Positions 18,565 to 28,069 are shown, counted from the stretch's first letter. The stretch: 64,000 nt of DNA from Phaeovulum sp. (GCF_030684035.1 NZ_JAUXPI010000058.1:1-64000); one strand, 5' to 3'. Numbers and translations: made by a program. The notes: a model not told the origin generated them from the sequence alone.

Positions 18565-19338
18565 ATGGATATGGATACTGCCTACACGAATTCCGCCTTC
18601 ATTCCGGGTGGCGATGCCTATGCGCCGCGCTGGGCCGCCAAAGCCGCCGCCTTCCGCGCGGTGCATCCGCCCGAAAGGCTGGCCTATGGCCGGGGCGCGC
18701 GAAACTGGGCCGATCTCTACCGGCCCAAAGGCACTCCGCGCGGCCTCGTGGTCTTTGTGCACGGTGGCTACTGGCTGCGTTTTGGCCCCGAAGATTTCTC
18801 GCACCTCGCCGCCGGGGCGCTCGCGGCAGGCTTTGCCTGCGCGCTTCCTGCCTACACGCTTGCCCCCGAAGCCCGGATTGCGGCGATCACCGCCGAGGTG
18901 GCACAGGCGGTGGCGATGCTCGCGGCACGGGTTGCCGGACCAATTCACCTCGCGGGCCATTCGGCGGGTGGCCACCTTGCCGCGCGCATGGCTTGCGAAG
19001 GGGTGTTGCCCGCACCCCTCGCCGCGCGCCTTGCCCGCGTGGTGCCGGTCTCGCCCGTGGCCGACCTTGCGCCCTTGATGCTGACCGCCATGCAGGCCGA
19101 GCTGCGGCTCGATGCCGCCGAGGTTGCCGCCGAAAGCCCGGTCTATCTGCCGCGCCGCGCAAACACCGATGTGCGGATCTGGGTCGGCGGTGCCGAACGC
19201 CCGGCATTTCTGGCGCAGGCCGGGGCGCTCGCTGCTGCCTGGGCCTGCCCGCTGCGGGTGGAACCCGCGCGCCACCACTTCGACGTGATCGAGGGGCTCG
19301 AAGGCACCTCGCCGCTGCTCGGCGCGCTGATCGGCTGA
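18565..19338 (+). CDS. alpha/beta hydrolase, arylformamidase-like
   Basis: A 257-residue alpha/beta hydrolase with the features of arylformamidases that open N-formylkynurenine: oxyanion loop HGGYW near residue 70, nucleophile Ser in GHSAGGHLAAR near residue 133, and the catalytic His in ARHHFDVIEGL near residue 233. The N-terminal YTNSAFIPGG segment also matches the family. Substrate assignment is inference; related carboxylesterases share the motifs. It is divergent from gabD. Confidence 0.78.
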   Translation: MDMDTAYTNSAFIPGGDAYAPRWAAKAAAFRAVHPPERLAYGRGARNWADLYRPKGTPRGLVVFVHGGYWLRFGPEDFSHLAAGALAAGFACALPAYTLAPEARIAAITAEVAQAVAMLAARVAGPIHLAGHSAGGHLAARMACEGVLPAPLAARLARVVPVSPVADLAPLMLTAMQAELRLDAAEVAAESPVYLPRRANTDVRIWVGGAERPAFLAQAGALAAAWACPLRVEPARHHFDVIEGLEGTSPLLGALIG

Positions 19339-19358
19339 GGCCGGGGGGCTGCGCCTCT

Positions 19359-19378
19359 CTGAGGCCTTTCGGCCTCAG
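19359..19378. terminator. hairpin between hydrolase and P1 peptidase
   Basis: A perfect eight-base-pair stem CTGAGGCC/GGCCTCAG around TTTC lies in the convergent gap. Likely bidirectional, but without a clear T-run. Confidence 0.6.
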
Positions 19379-19405
19379 CCTCCGGTCTGTTCGGGCAATG
19401 AAGTT

Positions 19406-20398
19406 TCAGTGCGCGAAGCGGGATTTCCACGCAGGCTGCAAATCTCCCGGCATCGGGCGCGCCTCGTAAACCGCCCGCGCAATCGCCCGCGCAAGGCAGG
19501 TTGCGGCCGCGTGGCCAAGCACGAAGGGTTGCACCATCGGATCGGTCAGCGGCCTCGCGCCGGTCGCCACTGCAAAGACCAGATCGCCATCAAACGGGGT
19601 GTGGCTTGGCACGATCGCCCGCGCCATGCCGTCGTGCGCCGCTGTTGCCATGCGCTGTGCCTGGGCCTGGGTAAGCGCCGCATCGGTGGCAACAATGGCA
19701 ATCGTGGTGGCCTCGCCCATCCGTTTCAGCGGGCTCGGCTCATGGCCCGGATCGAACCGCTGGGCCTGCCCCCGCCCGCCAAACTCCGCGCCCATCTCCC
19801 AGGGTGCCGCCCAGAACTCCGGCCCCTCGCCCACGGTCACGCTGCCCAGCGCGTTCACCGCGACCAGCGCGCCCACGGTGATGCCGCAGTCGAGCACCAG
19901 CGAGGCGGACCCCAGGCCGCCTTTCCAGCTTCCCGTCATCGCGCCAGACCCGGCCCCCGCCGAACCAAGGGCAAACTCCTCTGCCGCCGCCGCCAAAGCC
20001 TCGCGCCCCAGCCGCTTGTAGGGGTTTTCGTCCCAGGCCTTGTCGCCGCCATTGAGCAAGTCGAACAAGATCGCCCCCGGCACGATCGGCACGCGCATGC
20101 CGCCCACCTCGAACCCGCGCCCCACCGCGCGCAGCCCGTCGGCCACCCCCGAGGCAGCATCAAGCCCAAAGGCCGAGCCGCCTGAAAGCACCAGCGCATC
20201 GACCTCCTGCACCAGCTTGTCGGGTGCCAGAAGGTCGGTCTCCCGGGTTCCCGGCGCGCCGCCCATCACCTGCACCGCCGCCACGAAAGACCGCGCGCCC
20301 AAAAGCACCGTAGCCCCGGTCCGCACCTGGGTGTTTTCGGCATTGCCCACCAGCAGCCCCTCGACATCGGTGATCAGATTGCGCTTGCCCGGTTTCAT
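19406..20398 (-). CDS. P1 (S58) family peptidase
   Basis: A 330-residue member of peptidase family S58 (DmpA/BapA and nylon-oligomer hydrolase NylC relatives), which self-cleave to expose an N-terminal Thr/Ser nucleophile and act as aminopeptidases or amidases. Conserved parts: N-terminal ITDVEGLLVGNAE, LSGGSAFGLDAASGVADGL near residue 72, the likely processing region MGEATTIAIVATDAALT near 228-244, and SHTPFDGDLVFA near 272. In NylC the residue before the nucleophilic Thr is Asn; here it is Ala, which could alter processing. Cytoplasmic, no signal peptide. Confidence 0.82.
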   Translation of the reverse strand: MKPGKRNLITDVEGLLVGNAENTQVRTGATVLLGARSFVAAVQVMGGAPGTRETDLLAPDKLVQEVDALVLSGGSAFGLDAASGVADGLRAVGRGFEVGGMRVPIVPGAILFDLLNGGDKAWDENPYKRLGREALAAAAEEFALGSAGAGSGAMTGSWKGGLGSASLVLDCGITVGALVAVNALGSVTVGEGPEFWAAPWEMGAEFGGRGQAQRFDPGHEPSPLKRMGEATTIAIVATDAALTQAQAQRMATAAHDGMARAIVPSHTPFDGDLVFAVATGARPLTDPMVQPFVLGHAAATCLARAIARAVYEARPMPGDLQPAWKSRFAH

Positions 20399-20407
20399 GT
20401 TACCCGT

Positions 20408-20460
20408 CCCTGCTTCAGAGAAAAATATCCCGCGGGGTCCGGGGGCGCGCAGCCCCCGGC
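20408..20460. repeat. dispersed intergenic repeat family, copy 2 (partial)
   Basis: CCTGCTTCAGAG AAAAATATCCCGCGGGG matches the inner half of the element at 13021, followed by a CCGGGGGC/GCCCCCGG hairpin. It lies between two minus-strand genes and may terminate the upstream SDR transcript. Confidence 0.7.
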
Positions 20461-20464
20461 TGCC

Positions 20465-21205
20465 TCAGATGCAGCGCCCGCCATCCACTTCCATCGCCAC
20501 CCCGGTCACCATGCTCGCCTCGTCCGAACAAAGGTAAAGCGCCGCATTGGCCATATCCTCGGGCGTCGAAAACCGCCCCAAGGGGATTGTCGCCAGAAAC
20601 TTCGCCCTGATCTGGGGCGTATCCTCGCCCATGAAGCTTTTCAGCAGCGGCGTCTCGCCGGCTACCGGGTTGATCGCATTCACCCGCACACCAAAGGGTG
20701 CCAGTTCCACCGCCATCGCCTTGGTCGCGGTAATCATCCAGCCCTTCGAGGCGTTGTACCAGCTCAGCCTCGGGCGCGGCGAAACCCCTGCGGTGGATGC
20801 AACATTGAGAATGCACCCCGCCCGCGCCGCCTTCATCGCCGGCACGATATGGCGCGCGGTGAGGTAAACCGATTTGGCGTTGACCGCCAGTATCCGGTCG
20901 AACTCGGCCTCGGCCACCGCCTCCATCGGCTGCGGCAAATGGGTAATCCCGGCGTTGTTCACCAGAATGTCGATCTTTCCCCAGGCTGCCATTGCGGCCT
21001 GCGCCATTGCGGCCACGCTCGCATCAAGGCTCACGTCCACCGCCTGTGCCCGCCCGCCGCATTCTGCCGCCACCGTCTCGGCAGCGGCAAGGTTGATATC
21101 GGCCAGCATCACCCGCGCGCCCTCGGCGGCAAAGCGCCGCGCGATGCCCGCGCCAAAACCCGAGCCTGCCCCGGTCACGATCGCCGTCTTGCCTGAAAGC
21201 CGCAT
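20465..21205 (-). CDS. SDR family oxidoreductase (FabG-like)
   Basis: A 246-residue classical short-chain dehydrogenase. Cofactor motif TGAGSGFGAGIARRFAAEG (residues 12-30), NNAG near residue 88, catalytic Ser in NVASTAG near 137, and catalytic YNASK near 151. The acidic residue after beta-strand 2 (DINLA) suggests NAD(H) rather than NADP(H). It stands divergent to a second, atypical SDR gene. Substrate not recognisable. Confidence 0.9.
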   Translation of the reverse strand: MRLSGKTAIVTGAGSGFGAGIARRFAAEGARVMLADINLAAAETVAAECGGRAQAVDVSLDASVAAMAQAAMAAWGKIDILVNNAGITHLPQPMEAVAEAEFDRILAVNAKSVYLTARHIVPAMKAARAGCILNVASTAGVSPRPRLSWYNASKGWMITATKAMAVELAPFGVRVNAINPVAGETPLLKSFMGEDTPQIRAKFLATIPLGRFSTPEDMANAALYLCSDEASMVTGVAMEVDGGRCI

Positions 21206-21325
21206 GGTTCCTCCGCTCACTGCTGCTGCCCCAGCCTGCCCAGTGGCGCGGCAAGCGCAAGCGCGATGTTGCACCCGCCCGCCCGGGCTGCCATCAATGC
21301 CAGAGGTTTGCAGCAGGAGCGGGCG

Positions 21326-22024
21326 ATGGACAAGGTAGCACTGATCACGGCGGGCGGCAGCGGCATGGGCGCGGCGGCGGCACGTCGCCTTGCGGCAGAC
21401 GGCTTCAGGGTCGCGATCCTGTCTTCGTCGGGCAAGGGCGAGGCGCTGGCAACCGCGCTTGGCGGCGTTGGCGTGACCGGTTCCAACCAGTCGGCCGAAG
21501 ATGTTGCCCGCGTGGTCGATGCCGCAATGGCAAAATGGGGCCGTATCGATGTGCTGGTGAACAGCGCGGGCCACGGGCCGAAAGCCCCGATACTCGATCT
21601 TACCGATGCCGACTGGCACCGGGGGATAGAGGTCTATTTCCTTTCCGCCGTGCGCCCGATCCGGCTGGTCACCCCGATCATGCAGGCGCAAAAGGGCGGG
21701 GTCATCATCAACATTTCCACCTTCGCGGCGTTTGAGCCCGACCCGCTTTTCCCCACATCCGGGGTGGCGCGCGCCGGGCTTGCAGCTTTTGCCAAACTTT
21801 TCGCCGACCGTTACGCGGCCGAAAACATCCGCATCAACAACGTGCTGCCGGGCTATATCGACAGCCTGCCGGAAAAGCCCGAAAGGCGCGCGCAAATCCC
21901 GATGGGCCGCTATGGCACCACGGCGGAAATCGCCGGCGTCATCAGCTTTCTCGCATCCGACGCAGCGGGCTACATCACCGGGCAGAACCTGCGGGTGGAT
22001 GGCGGAATTACCCGCTCCGTGTGA
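21326..22024 (+). CDS. SDR-fold protein lacking the catalytic Tyr and Lys
   Basis: A 232-residue short-chain dehydrogenase-like protein. The cofactor loop ITAGGSGMGAAAARRLA (residues 6-22), VNSAG near residue 80, and INISTFAAF near 130 are intact. Where active members have P-x-Y-G-A-S-K-A-G-L it reads PTSGVARAGL, so Tyr is Ser and Lys is Arg. Such proteins may bind NAD(P)H without normal catalysis or use another chemistry. The C-terminus GQNLRVDGGITRSV is normal. The start has AGGAG upstream. It faces the classical SDR gene. Confidence 0.85.
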   Translation: MDKVALITAGGSGMGAAAARRLAADGFRVAILSSSGKGEALATALGGVGVTGSNQSAEDVARVVDAAMAKWGRIDVLVNSAGHGPKAPILDLTDADWHRGIEVYFLSAVRPIRLVTPIMQAQKGGVIINISTFAAFEPDPLFPTSGVARAGLAAFAKLFADRYAAENIRINNVLPGYIDSLPEKPERRAQIPMGRYGTTAEIAGVISFLASDAAGYITGQNLRVDGGITRSV

Positions 22025-22148
22025 TCGCGGCGCATGGCGGGCAACGGGCTAGCCTCTCGGCTTTCGGCGAGATTGTTCTTGCCCGATCTGGCAGCACCCT
22101 GAGCCGACGGATAACCCCTTGCCTACCGGCTTGCGCCGTCAGGCAATC

Positions 22149-22189
22149 GGGCCGGGCGAGGCTCCACCGGAGCCTCGCTTCCCCGGCCC
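22149..22189. terminator. long hairpin between SDR-like gene and aldehyde dehydrogenase
   Basis: An inner stem GAGGCTCC/GGAGCCTC nests in an outer stem GGGCCGGG/CCCCGGCC. It occupies the convergent gap of about 180 bases and is the only structure seen there. Confidence 0.6.
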
Positions 22190-22202
22190 TCGGTCCCGGC
22201 CC

Positions 22203-23651
22203 CTAGCCGTGGCTCGCCGCAACCGTTTTCAGCACCGAAAACCCGTAGAGCGCCTCGAAGCCCTTCTCGCGGCCATGCCCCGATTTGCCGACCCCGCCGA
22301 ACGGCAGTTCTACCCCGCCCCCGGCCCCGTAATTGTTGAGGAAAACCTGCCCGGCGCGCAGACCCTTGGCCAGCCGCATCTGCCGCGCGCCGTTCTCACT
22401 CCAGACGCTCGCCACCAGCCCGAATTCGGTGCCATTGGCAATCGCCAGCGCTTCGGCCTCGTCGTCGAAGGCAATCACCACCTGCGCCGGGCCGAATATT
22501 TCCTCCTGTGCCAGCCGGTGGCCGGGGCGCACATCGGCCAGAAGCCGCGGCGCTACATAATGCCCGCCCGCCGGTGCCTCCGCCACAATCCGCCCCTCGG
22601 CGGCTACGGTAAGGTCTGACCCCGCTGCGAAATAACCCTCGACCACCGCCTTTTGCCGCGCCGAAATCAGCGGCCCGAGGTCGTGGTCGGCCATTGCCGG
22701 GCCAACGCGCAAGGCCCGGTAGCGCGCCGCCATCGCCTCGACCACTTCGGCGTAGCGCGACCGTTCCACCAGTATCCGCGAGGCGGCCGAACAGGTCTGC
22801 CCGGCGTTCTGGATGCCCGCGTTCACGAGGAAGGGCAGCGCCTTTTCCAGATCGGCATCGGCAAACACCAGTTGCGGAGACTTGCCCCCCAGCTCCAGCG
22901 TCACCGGCACGATGTTGCGCGCCGCCGCCGCCTGTACCAGCGAACCGACCCCCACCGAACCGGTAAACGAAAGGTGCCGCACCCGAGGATGCGCGGTCAG
23001 CGCCGCCCCCGCCTCTTCGCCAAGGCCCGGCACCACGTTCAGCGCGCCGGCGGGCAACCCCGCCTCCATCGCGATCCGCGCAAAAGCCAGCGCGGTCAGG
23101 CTCGCCTCTTCGGCAGGTTTCAACACCGCCGCGTTGCCCATCGCCAGCGCCGCCCCGACCGAGCGCCCGATGATCTGCATCGGGTAGTTCCAGGGCACGA
23201 TATGCCCGGTTACCCCATGCGGCTCGCGCAGGGTATAAACCGTGTAGCCGGGCAGATAGGGGATGGTTTCGCCCATAACCTTGTCGGCGGCACCGGCGTA
23301 AAATTCCATGTAGCGCGCCAGTGCCACCGCATCGGCGCGCGCCTGCTTGAGCGGCTTGCCCACGTCCTGCGCCTCGATTTCGGCCAGGGCGTCGGCGCGT
23401 GACAGCACCATCTGCCCGATCCGCGCCAGAATGCGCCCCCGCTCGGTCGCGCTCAGCCGCCCCCAGTCGCCCGCCAGCGCCGCCTCGGCGGCGGCCACCG
23501 CCGCGTCGATCTCCCAATCGCCGCCGCGCGCGATCTCGGCCACCAGTTCGCCGGTCGAAGGGTTCTCCACCGGCAAATGCGCCGCCGGTTTCAGCCACCT
23601 GCCGCCGATCAGCATCTCGGTCGGGTCGAACCAGAGGGCGGTCACGGTCAT
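22203..23651 (-). CDS. aldehyde dehydrogenase, distal gene of the peptide ABC operon
   Basis: A 482-residue NAD(P)-dependent aldehyde dehydrogenase. Motifs: VPWNYPMQIIGRSVGAALAMGN near residue 140, catalytic Glu in TLELGGKSPQLVF near 248, nucleophile in NAGQTCSAASR near 283, and GGVGKSGHGREKG at the end. The ATG overlaps the stop of the upstream ABC ATPase gene (ATGA), so it is translationally coupled to a transporter operon. This suggests that the imported compound yields an aldehyde (for example via an amine), but the substrate is not known. Closest general type is betaine/aminoaldehyde dehydrogenase-like. Confidence 0.88.
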   Translation of the reverse strand: MTVTALWFDPTEMLIGGRWLKPAAHLPVENPSTGELVAEIARGGDWEIDAAVAAAEAALAGDWGRLSATERGRILARIGQMVLSRADALAEIEAQDVGKPLKQARADAVALARYMEFYAGAADKVMGETIPYLPGYTVYTLREPHGVTGHIVPWNYPMQIIGRSVGAALAMGNAAVLKPAEEASLTALAFARIAMEAGLPAGALNVVPGLGEEAGAALTAHPRVRHLSFTGSVGVGSLVQAAAARNIVPVTLELGGKSPQLVFADADLEKALPFLVNAGIQNAGQTCSAASRILVERSRYAEVVEAMAARYRALRVGPAMADHDLGPLISARQKAVVEGYFAAGSDLTVAAEGRIVAEAPAGGHYVAPRLLADVRPGHRLAQEEIFGPAQVVIAFDDEAEALAIANGTEFGLVASVWSENGARQMRLAKGLRAGQVFLNNYGAGGGVELPFGGVGKSGHGREKGFEALYGFSVLKTVAASHG

Positions 23652-25237
23652 GTCTGCGGCTCCATCCATGCGGCGGGTATTTGCGGCGTCGCCGCGACAA
23701 GGCGGCGGGTTACCTCGTGCTGCGGCGCGGCAAAAAGCGCCTCTGTCGGACCTTCCTCGACAATCCGGCCCGCCTCCATCACCAGCACCCGGTCGGTAAT
23801 GGCGCGCACCACGCTCAGATCGTGGCTGATGAACAGATAGGCAAGCCCGTGGCTTCTGCGCAAACTGGCCAGAAGGTCAAGCACCTGCGCCCGGATCCGC
23901 ACATCCAGTGCGCTCACCGCCTCGTCGAGCACAATCAGATCGGGTCGGGTAATCAGCGCGCGGGCAATGGCAATGCGCTGGCGCTGGCCGCCGGAGAACT
24001 CGTGAATATACTTGCGCCGGTCGTCGGGGTGCAGGCCAACCTCGACCAAAGCCTCCGCCACCCGCTCGCGCCAGTCGGCGGGGGCCTTTGGCAGCAGATG
24101 GAATGGCTCGGCGACCAGCCGGTCCACCCGCCAGCGCGGGTTGAAACTGCCATAGGGGTCTTGAAACACCACCTGCATCCCGGCGCGCAGCGCGTTCGGC
24201 AGCTTTGGCCCGACGCGGGTGCCAGAAAGCCTGATCTCGCCGCCCTGGAGGCTGTCGAGCCCCAGTATCGCCCGGGTCAGCGTCGATTTTCCGCAACCCG
24301 ATGAACCCACCAGCCCAAGGCTCTCGCGCTGGTGCAGGGTGAAGGAAACCCCATCGACTGCGTGCAGCACCGGGCGCGGCGCAAAGGCCGAGGGCCGCGC
24401 GAGCGTATAGGCGCGCAGGGCGCGATCCACCTCCAGAAGCGGCACCGACAGGCCGATGTCAATCCGCGTGGGCTGATGCGCCGAGGCGGCAAAAAGTGCT
24501 GCGGTATAGGGGTGTTTGCGGGCGCGGAACAGCGCTTCGGTCGGCCCCTGTTCGACAATCCGCCCGGTCTGCATGACCGATGTGGTGTTTGCCAGGCCCG
24601 CAACCACGGCCAGATCGTGGGTGATGAGCAACAAGCCCATGCCCTCATCCTCGACCAGACCGCGCAGCAGCGCCAAAATCTGCGCCTGCGTCATGACATC
24701 AAGTGCCGTGGTCGGCTCGTCGGCAATCAACAGCGCGGGCTTCAGCGCGATGGCAAGCGCAATTGCCACCCGTTGCCGCTGCCCGCCCGAAAGCTCGTGC
24801 GGGAAAAGCCCCAAGCCAAAACGCGGCTCGGGCAGACCTACGCGGTCAAGCTTTTCGCGCGCAATCGCCAGTGCCTCGGCGCGGGGCAGGGCACGGTGCA
24901 CCATCAGCGTTTCCGCCACCTGGTCGCCGATCGTCATCAGCGGGTTGAGCGCCGTCATCGGTTCCTGAAAGATCATGCCGATGCGGTTGCCGCGCAGGCC
25001 GCACATCGCCCTTTCGGTCTGGTTGAGCAGGTCCAGCCCTTCCAGCTCGGCGTGCCCTGTGGTCACTGCCCCCTCCGGTAGCAGCCCCATCAACGCCAGC
25101 GCGGTCAGCGACTTGCCCGAACCGCTTTCGCCCACCAGCCCGAAAATCTCGCCAGGTTGCAGCGCAAAGCTCACCTTTTCCAAAAGCGGCGTGCCGTTGA
25201 TCGAAACCGAAAGGTCGGTGACCGAAAGCAAGCTCAT
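23648..25237 (-). CDS. dipeptide/oligopeptide ABC transporter ATP-binding protein, two ABC domains fused
   Basis: A 529-residue fusion of two ABC ATPases equivalent to DppD plus DppF. Domain 1: Walker A GESGSGKSLTAL near residue 36, signature HELSGGQRQRV near 148, Walker B LLIADEPTTALD near 170. Domain 2: Walker A GSSGCGKSTL near 312, signature EFSGGQRQRIAIARAL near 417, Walker B LIVLDEAVSALD near 440. It energises uptake through the two permease genes upstream, which overlap each other and this gene by ATGA. Confidence 0.94.
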   Translation of the reverse strand: MSLLSVTDLSVSINGTPLLEKVSFALQPGEIFGLVGESGSGKSLTALALMGLLPEGAVTTGHAELEGLDLLNQTERAMCGLRGNRIGMIFQEPMTALNPLMTIGDQVAETLMVHRALPRAEALAIAREKLDRVGLPEPRFGLGLFPHELSGGQRQRVAIALAIALKPALLIADEPTTALDVMTQAQILALLRGLVEDEGMGLLLITHDLAVVAGLANTTSVMQTGRIVEQGPTEALFRARKHPYTAALFAASAHQPTRIDIGLSVPLLEVDRALRAYTLARPSAFAPRPVLHAVDGVSFTLHQRESLGLVGSSGCGKSTLTRAILGLDSLQGGEIRLSGTRVGPKLPNALRAGMQVVFQDPYGSFNPRWRVDRLVAEPFHLLPKAPADWRERVAEALVEVGLHPDDRRKYIHEFSGGQRQRIAIARALITRPDLIVLDEAVSALDVRIRAQVLDLLASLRRSHGLAYLFISHDLSVVRAITDRVLVMEAGRIVEEGPTEALFAAPQHEVTRRLVAATPQIPAAWMEPQT

Positions 25238-26043
25238 CTCGCGTGCCTCAGCCTTGGGTCGAGCGCGTCGCGCAGCCCGTCGCCCAGAAGGTTGAGGCCC
25301 AGCACCGTGGCGACAATGGCAAGGCCGGGGAATATGGCAACATGCGGGGCCAGCGTCACCATCGTCTGCGCTTCGGCCAGCATCCGCCCCCAGCTTGGCA
25401 ACGGCGGCTGCGCGCCAAGGCCAACGTAGCTCAAGCCCGCTTCCGCCAGAATCCCCAGCGAAAACTGGATCGTGCCCTGCACGATCAACAGGTTGGCGAT
25501 GTTGGGCAGAACATGTTCCAGCGAAATCCGCGCCCGCCCCTTGCCCGCGACCTGCGCCGAGCGGATGTAATCGAGCGTCCAGAGGCTGAGCGCGCCGCCA
25601 CGGGTGACGCGGGCAAATACCGGAATGTTGAAAATGCCGATGGCGATGATGGCGTTGACCGCCGAGGGGCCGAAAACGGCGGTAATGAGAATCGCGATGA
25701 CCAGAGAAGGGAAGGCAAAGATCAGATCATTGCCGCGCATCGTCAGCTCATCCGCCCAACCGGGCTTCGACGCCGCCAGCAGCCCCAGCGGCACGCCAAT
25801 TCCCATGCCGATGCCCACCGCCACCAGCGCCACCGCCAGCGAAGTGCGCGCCCCCACCATCAGCATCGCCGCAATGTCGCGGCCGAAATGGTCGGTGCCA
25901 AGCCAATGCAAGGCAGACGGTGCCTGCAGCTTTTGCGAGATCACAAGCTCGGTCACGTCATAGGGCGTCCAGACCAGCGAGGTCAGCGCAGCGGCCAGTG
26001 CGACGCCCGCCAGAACGATGCCGATGGCAAGCCCCGGCCTCAT
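25234..26043 (-). CDS. peptide ABC transporter permease, DppC-like
   Basis: A 269-residue inner-membrane permease with about six helices. After the first helix it has the typical WLGTDHFGRDIAAMLMVGARTSL segment, and the EAA-loop region around SAQVAGKGRARISLEHVLPN. It pairs with the DppB-like permease directly upstream (ATGA overlap) and the fused ATPase downstream. Confidence 0.93.
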   Translation of the reverse strand: MRPGLAIGIVLAGVALAAALTSLVWTPYDVTELVISQKLQAPSALHWLGTDHFGRDIAAMLMVGARTSLAVALVAVGIGMGIGVPLGLLAASKPGWADELTMRGNDLIFAFPSLVIAILITAVFGPSAVNAIIAIGIFNIPVFARVTRGGALSLWTLDYIRSAQVAGKGRARISLEHVLPNIANLLIVQGTIQFSLGILAEAGLSYVGLGAQPPLPSWGRMLAEAQTMVTLAPHVAIFPGLAIVATVLGLNLLGDGLRDALDPRLRHAR

Positions 26044-26984
26044 CCGCGCGTCCTCAGCCTTGGGTCCACGGCGGCATAGGCAAGATCGGTCAGAAAGGTC
26101 ACAAGAATCACCGCGAAAACAAGAATCATCACCACCGATTCCACCACGATCAGGTCGCGCTGGGTAATCGCCTGAAAGATCAGCCGCCCGAGGCCGGGAA
26201 TGTAGAACACGTTCTCGATGATGATCGCCCCCGCCAGCAGGAAGGAAAACTGCATCCCCAGAATCGTCAGCACCGGGATCATCGCATTGCGCAGCGCGTG
26301 GCGGGTCAGCGCCTGCGCGCCGGTCAGCCCCTTGGCGCGCGCGGTGCGGATATAATCCTGCCCCAGCGTCTCGATCAGCGCCGAACGCAGCACCCGCGCC
26401 AATATTGCCGCTTGCGGCAGCGCCAGCGCCACAGCGGGAAGGGCAAGGGCGCGCAGCGCCATCAGCGGTGCATCCCAGCCGGGAAAGCCGCCTGCCGGAA
26501 AAATCCGCCAATGCAGCGCGAAGGCGAGCACCAGCAGCATCGCGAACCAGAAGTTCGGCACCGCGATTCCCAGCTGCGTGCCGCCCATCACCGCGTAATC
26601 TGGCCAGCGCCCGCGCCGCGCCGCCGCCAGAAGGCCGATCGGCAGCGCGATTGCGGTGGAAAGCACGAGCGCCAGCCCCGCCAGCGGCAATGAGATCAGC
26701 AGCCGGTCCGCCACCAGATCGGCCACCGGCACCTTGTAGGTGTAGGAAATGCCGAAATCGCCCACCAGCATGCCGCCCAGCCAGTTTGCATAGCGCGCCG
26801 GCAGCGACACGTTCAGCCCAAGGCTTTCGCGCAGCGCCGCCACCGTATCGGGGGCGGCGTTCATGCCTAGCATGTAGGCGGCGGGGTCACCCGGCACCAC
26901 CTCGATGACCGCGAAAATAACCAGGCTCGCTGCAACCAGACTGGCCGCAAGCGAAAGCAGTCGCCGGAGCAGGTATCGCGCCAT
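26040..26984 (-). CDS. peptide ABC transporter permease, DppB-like
   Basis: A 314-residue inner-membrane permease. The N-terminal helix MARYLLRRLLSLAASLV, the periplasmic VVPGDPAAYMLG segment, the GDFGISYTYKVPV region and the EAA loop DYIRTARAKGLTGAQALTRHALRN are family features. First gene of the permease-ATPase-aldehyde dehydrogenase operon. The L,D-transpeptidase gene lies upstream in the opposite direction, between it and the binding protein. Confidence 0.93.
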   Translation of the reverse strand: MARYLLRRLLSLAASLVAASLVIFAVIEVVPGDPAAYMLGMNAAPDTVAALRESLGLNVSLPARYANWLGGMLVGDFGISYTYKVPVADLVADRLLISLPLAGLALVLSTAIALPIGLLAAARRGRWPDYAVMGGTQLGIAVPNFWFAMLLVLAFALHWRIFPAGGFPGWDAPLMALRALALPAVALALPQAAILARVLRSALIETLGQDYIRTARAKGLTGAQALTRHALRNAMIPVLTILGMQFSFLLAGAIIIENVFYIPGLGRLIFQAITQRDLIVVESVVMILVFAVILVTFLTDLAYAAVDPRLRTRG

Positions 26985-27244
26985 CTTCCCTCCCGTTTAC
27001 CGCAGGCTAGCCCTTGCGCCCGCCGGGGTCCAGAGCCGCTCCGGGCCTTCGGCGTGGCGCAAAGCTGCAACAGTTGCCAGCGCATGCGCATTCCGTACCC
27101 CGGTTGCAGGCTGAATCCGGCGTTTCGCCCCGACGTTGCCACGCAGGGGGGCTTGACGTGATCACGACCGACAGGCCCAGATGCGCGCACGGCCTCGGCA
27201 AGGGGCAGGATTCGTGTGCAATTCCCGCAATCGCAGGAGCCAGT

Positions 27245-28069
27245 GTGTTCTACCCTGAAAATATCTCCCGGCGCGGCGCGCTTTCGCTTTGCCTTGGCTT
27301 TGCTGTCGCCGCCTGTGCCGGGCAGGAAACCGCTTTCGCGCCTTTGGTGCCGCCCGAATACGCCCCCCGGCAAGATGGTGAACGGGTCATTCCGGCGGTC
27401 AATCCCGGCTATCTGAACCAGCGCAACCGCCGCCAGTGGGTCGATTATACAGGCACCGAGCCGGTCGGCTCGCTTGTCGTCGATCCCTATGCGCGGTTTC
27501 TCTACCACATTTATGAACCGGGCAGGGCGATGCGCTTCGGCATTGCCGTGGGCCGCGAAGGGCGCGGTTTTCGCGGCAGCGCAACCGTGCTGCGGCGCGA
27601 GGAATACCCTTCCTGGACCCCCACCGCCAACATGGTCCGCCAGGAACCTGAAACCTACGCGGCGCTTGCGGGCGGCCTGCCCGGCGGGCTCGACAACCCG
27701 CTGGGCGCGCGCGCCCTCTACCTCTACCGCGACGGCAAGGATACGATGTATCGCATCCACGGCACCATGGACCCTTCGTCAATCGGCAAGGCCACTTCGG
27801 CGGGCTGCATCCGGCTGTTCAATCAGGACATCATTGACCTCTTCGACGAATCGCAGCTGGGCATGCGGGTGAAGGTGCGCACACCCGCGGAAAGCCTTGC
27901 GATGGAAGGTCCGGTGGTCGAGCTTTCCACCGGCTATCTGGTCGCTGCCTCCGACACTGCGGCAATCGAGGCCGACGCTGAAATGGTTGCCGCCAATGCG
28001 GCCGCAGAGGCTGCGGCCCTTGCCGCCGCCGCGGCTACCCCGGCACCGACCCCGGCAACCAGCGGCTGA
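27245..28069 (+). CDS. L,D-transpeptidase, probable Tat lipoprotein
   Basis: A 274-residue YkuD-domain peptidoglycan enzyme that forms or trims cross-links using a Cys nucleophile. The GTG start at 27245 has AGGAG five bases upstream and gives a signal with twin arginine (SRRGALSL) and lipobox VAAC near residue 24. The catalytic motif IHGTMDPSSIGKATSAGCIR lies near residues 176-195. A long Ala-rich tail of about 30 residues ends in Pro/Thr repeats. It is transcribed against, and between, the permease and binding-protein genes of the ABC system, so it is probably an unrelated insertion into that gene order. Confidence 0.88.
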   Translation: MFYPENISRRGALSLCLGFAVAACAGQETAFAPLVPPEYAPRQDGERVIPAVNPGYLNQRNRRQWVDYTGTEPVGSLVVDPYARFLYHIYEPGRAMRFGIAVGREGRGFRGSATVLRREEYPSWTPTANMVRQEPETYAALAGGLPGGLDNPLGARALYLYRDGKDTMYRIHGTMDPSSIGKATSAGCIRLFNQDIIDLFDESQLGMRVKVRTPAESLAMEGPVVELSTGYLVAASDTAAIEADAEMVAANAAAEAAALAAAAATPAPTPATSG

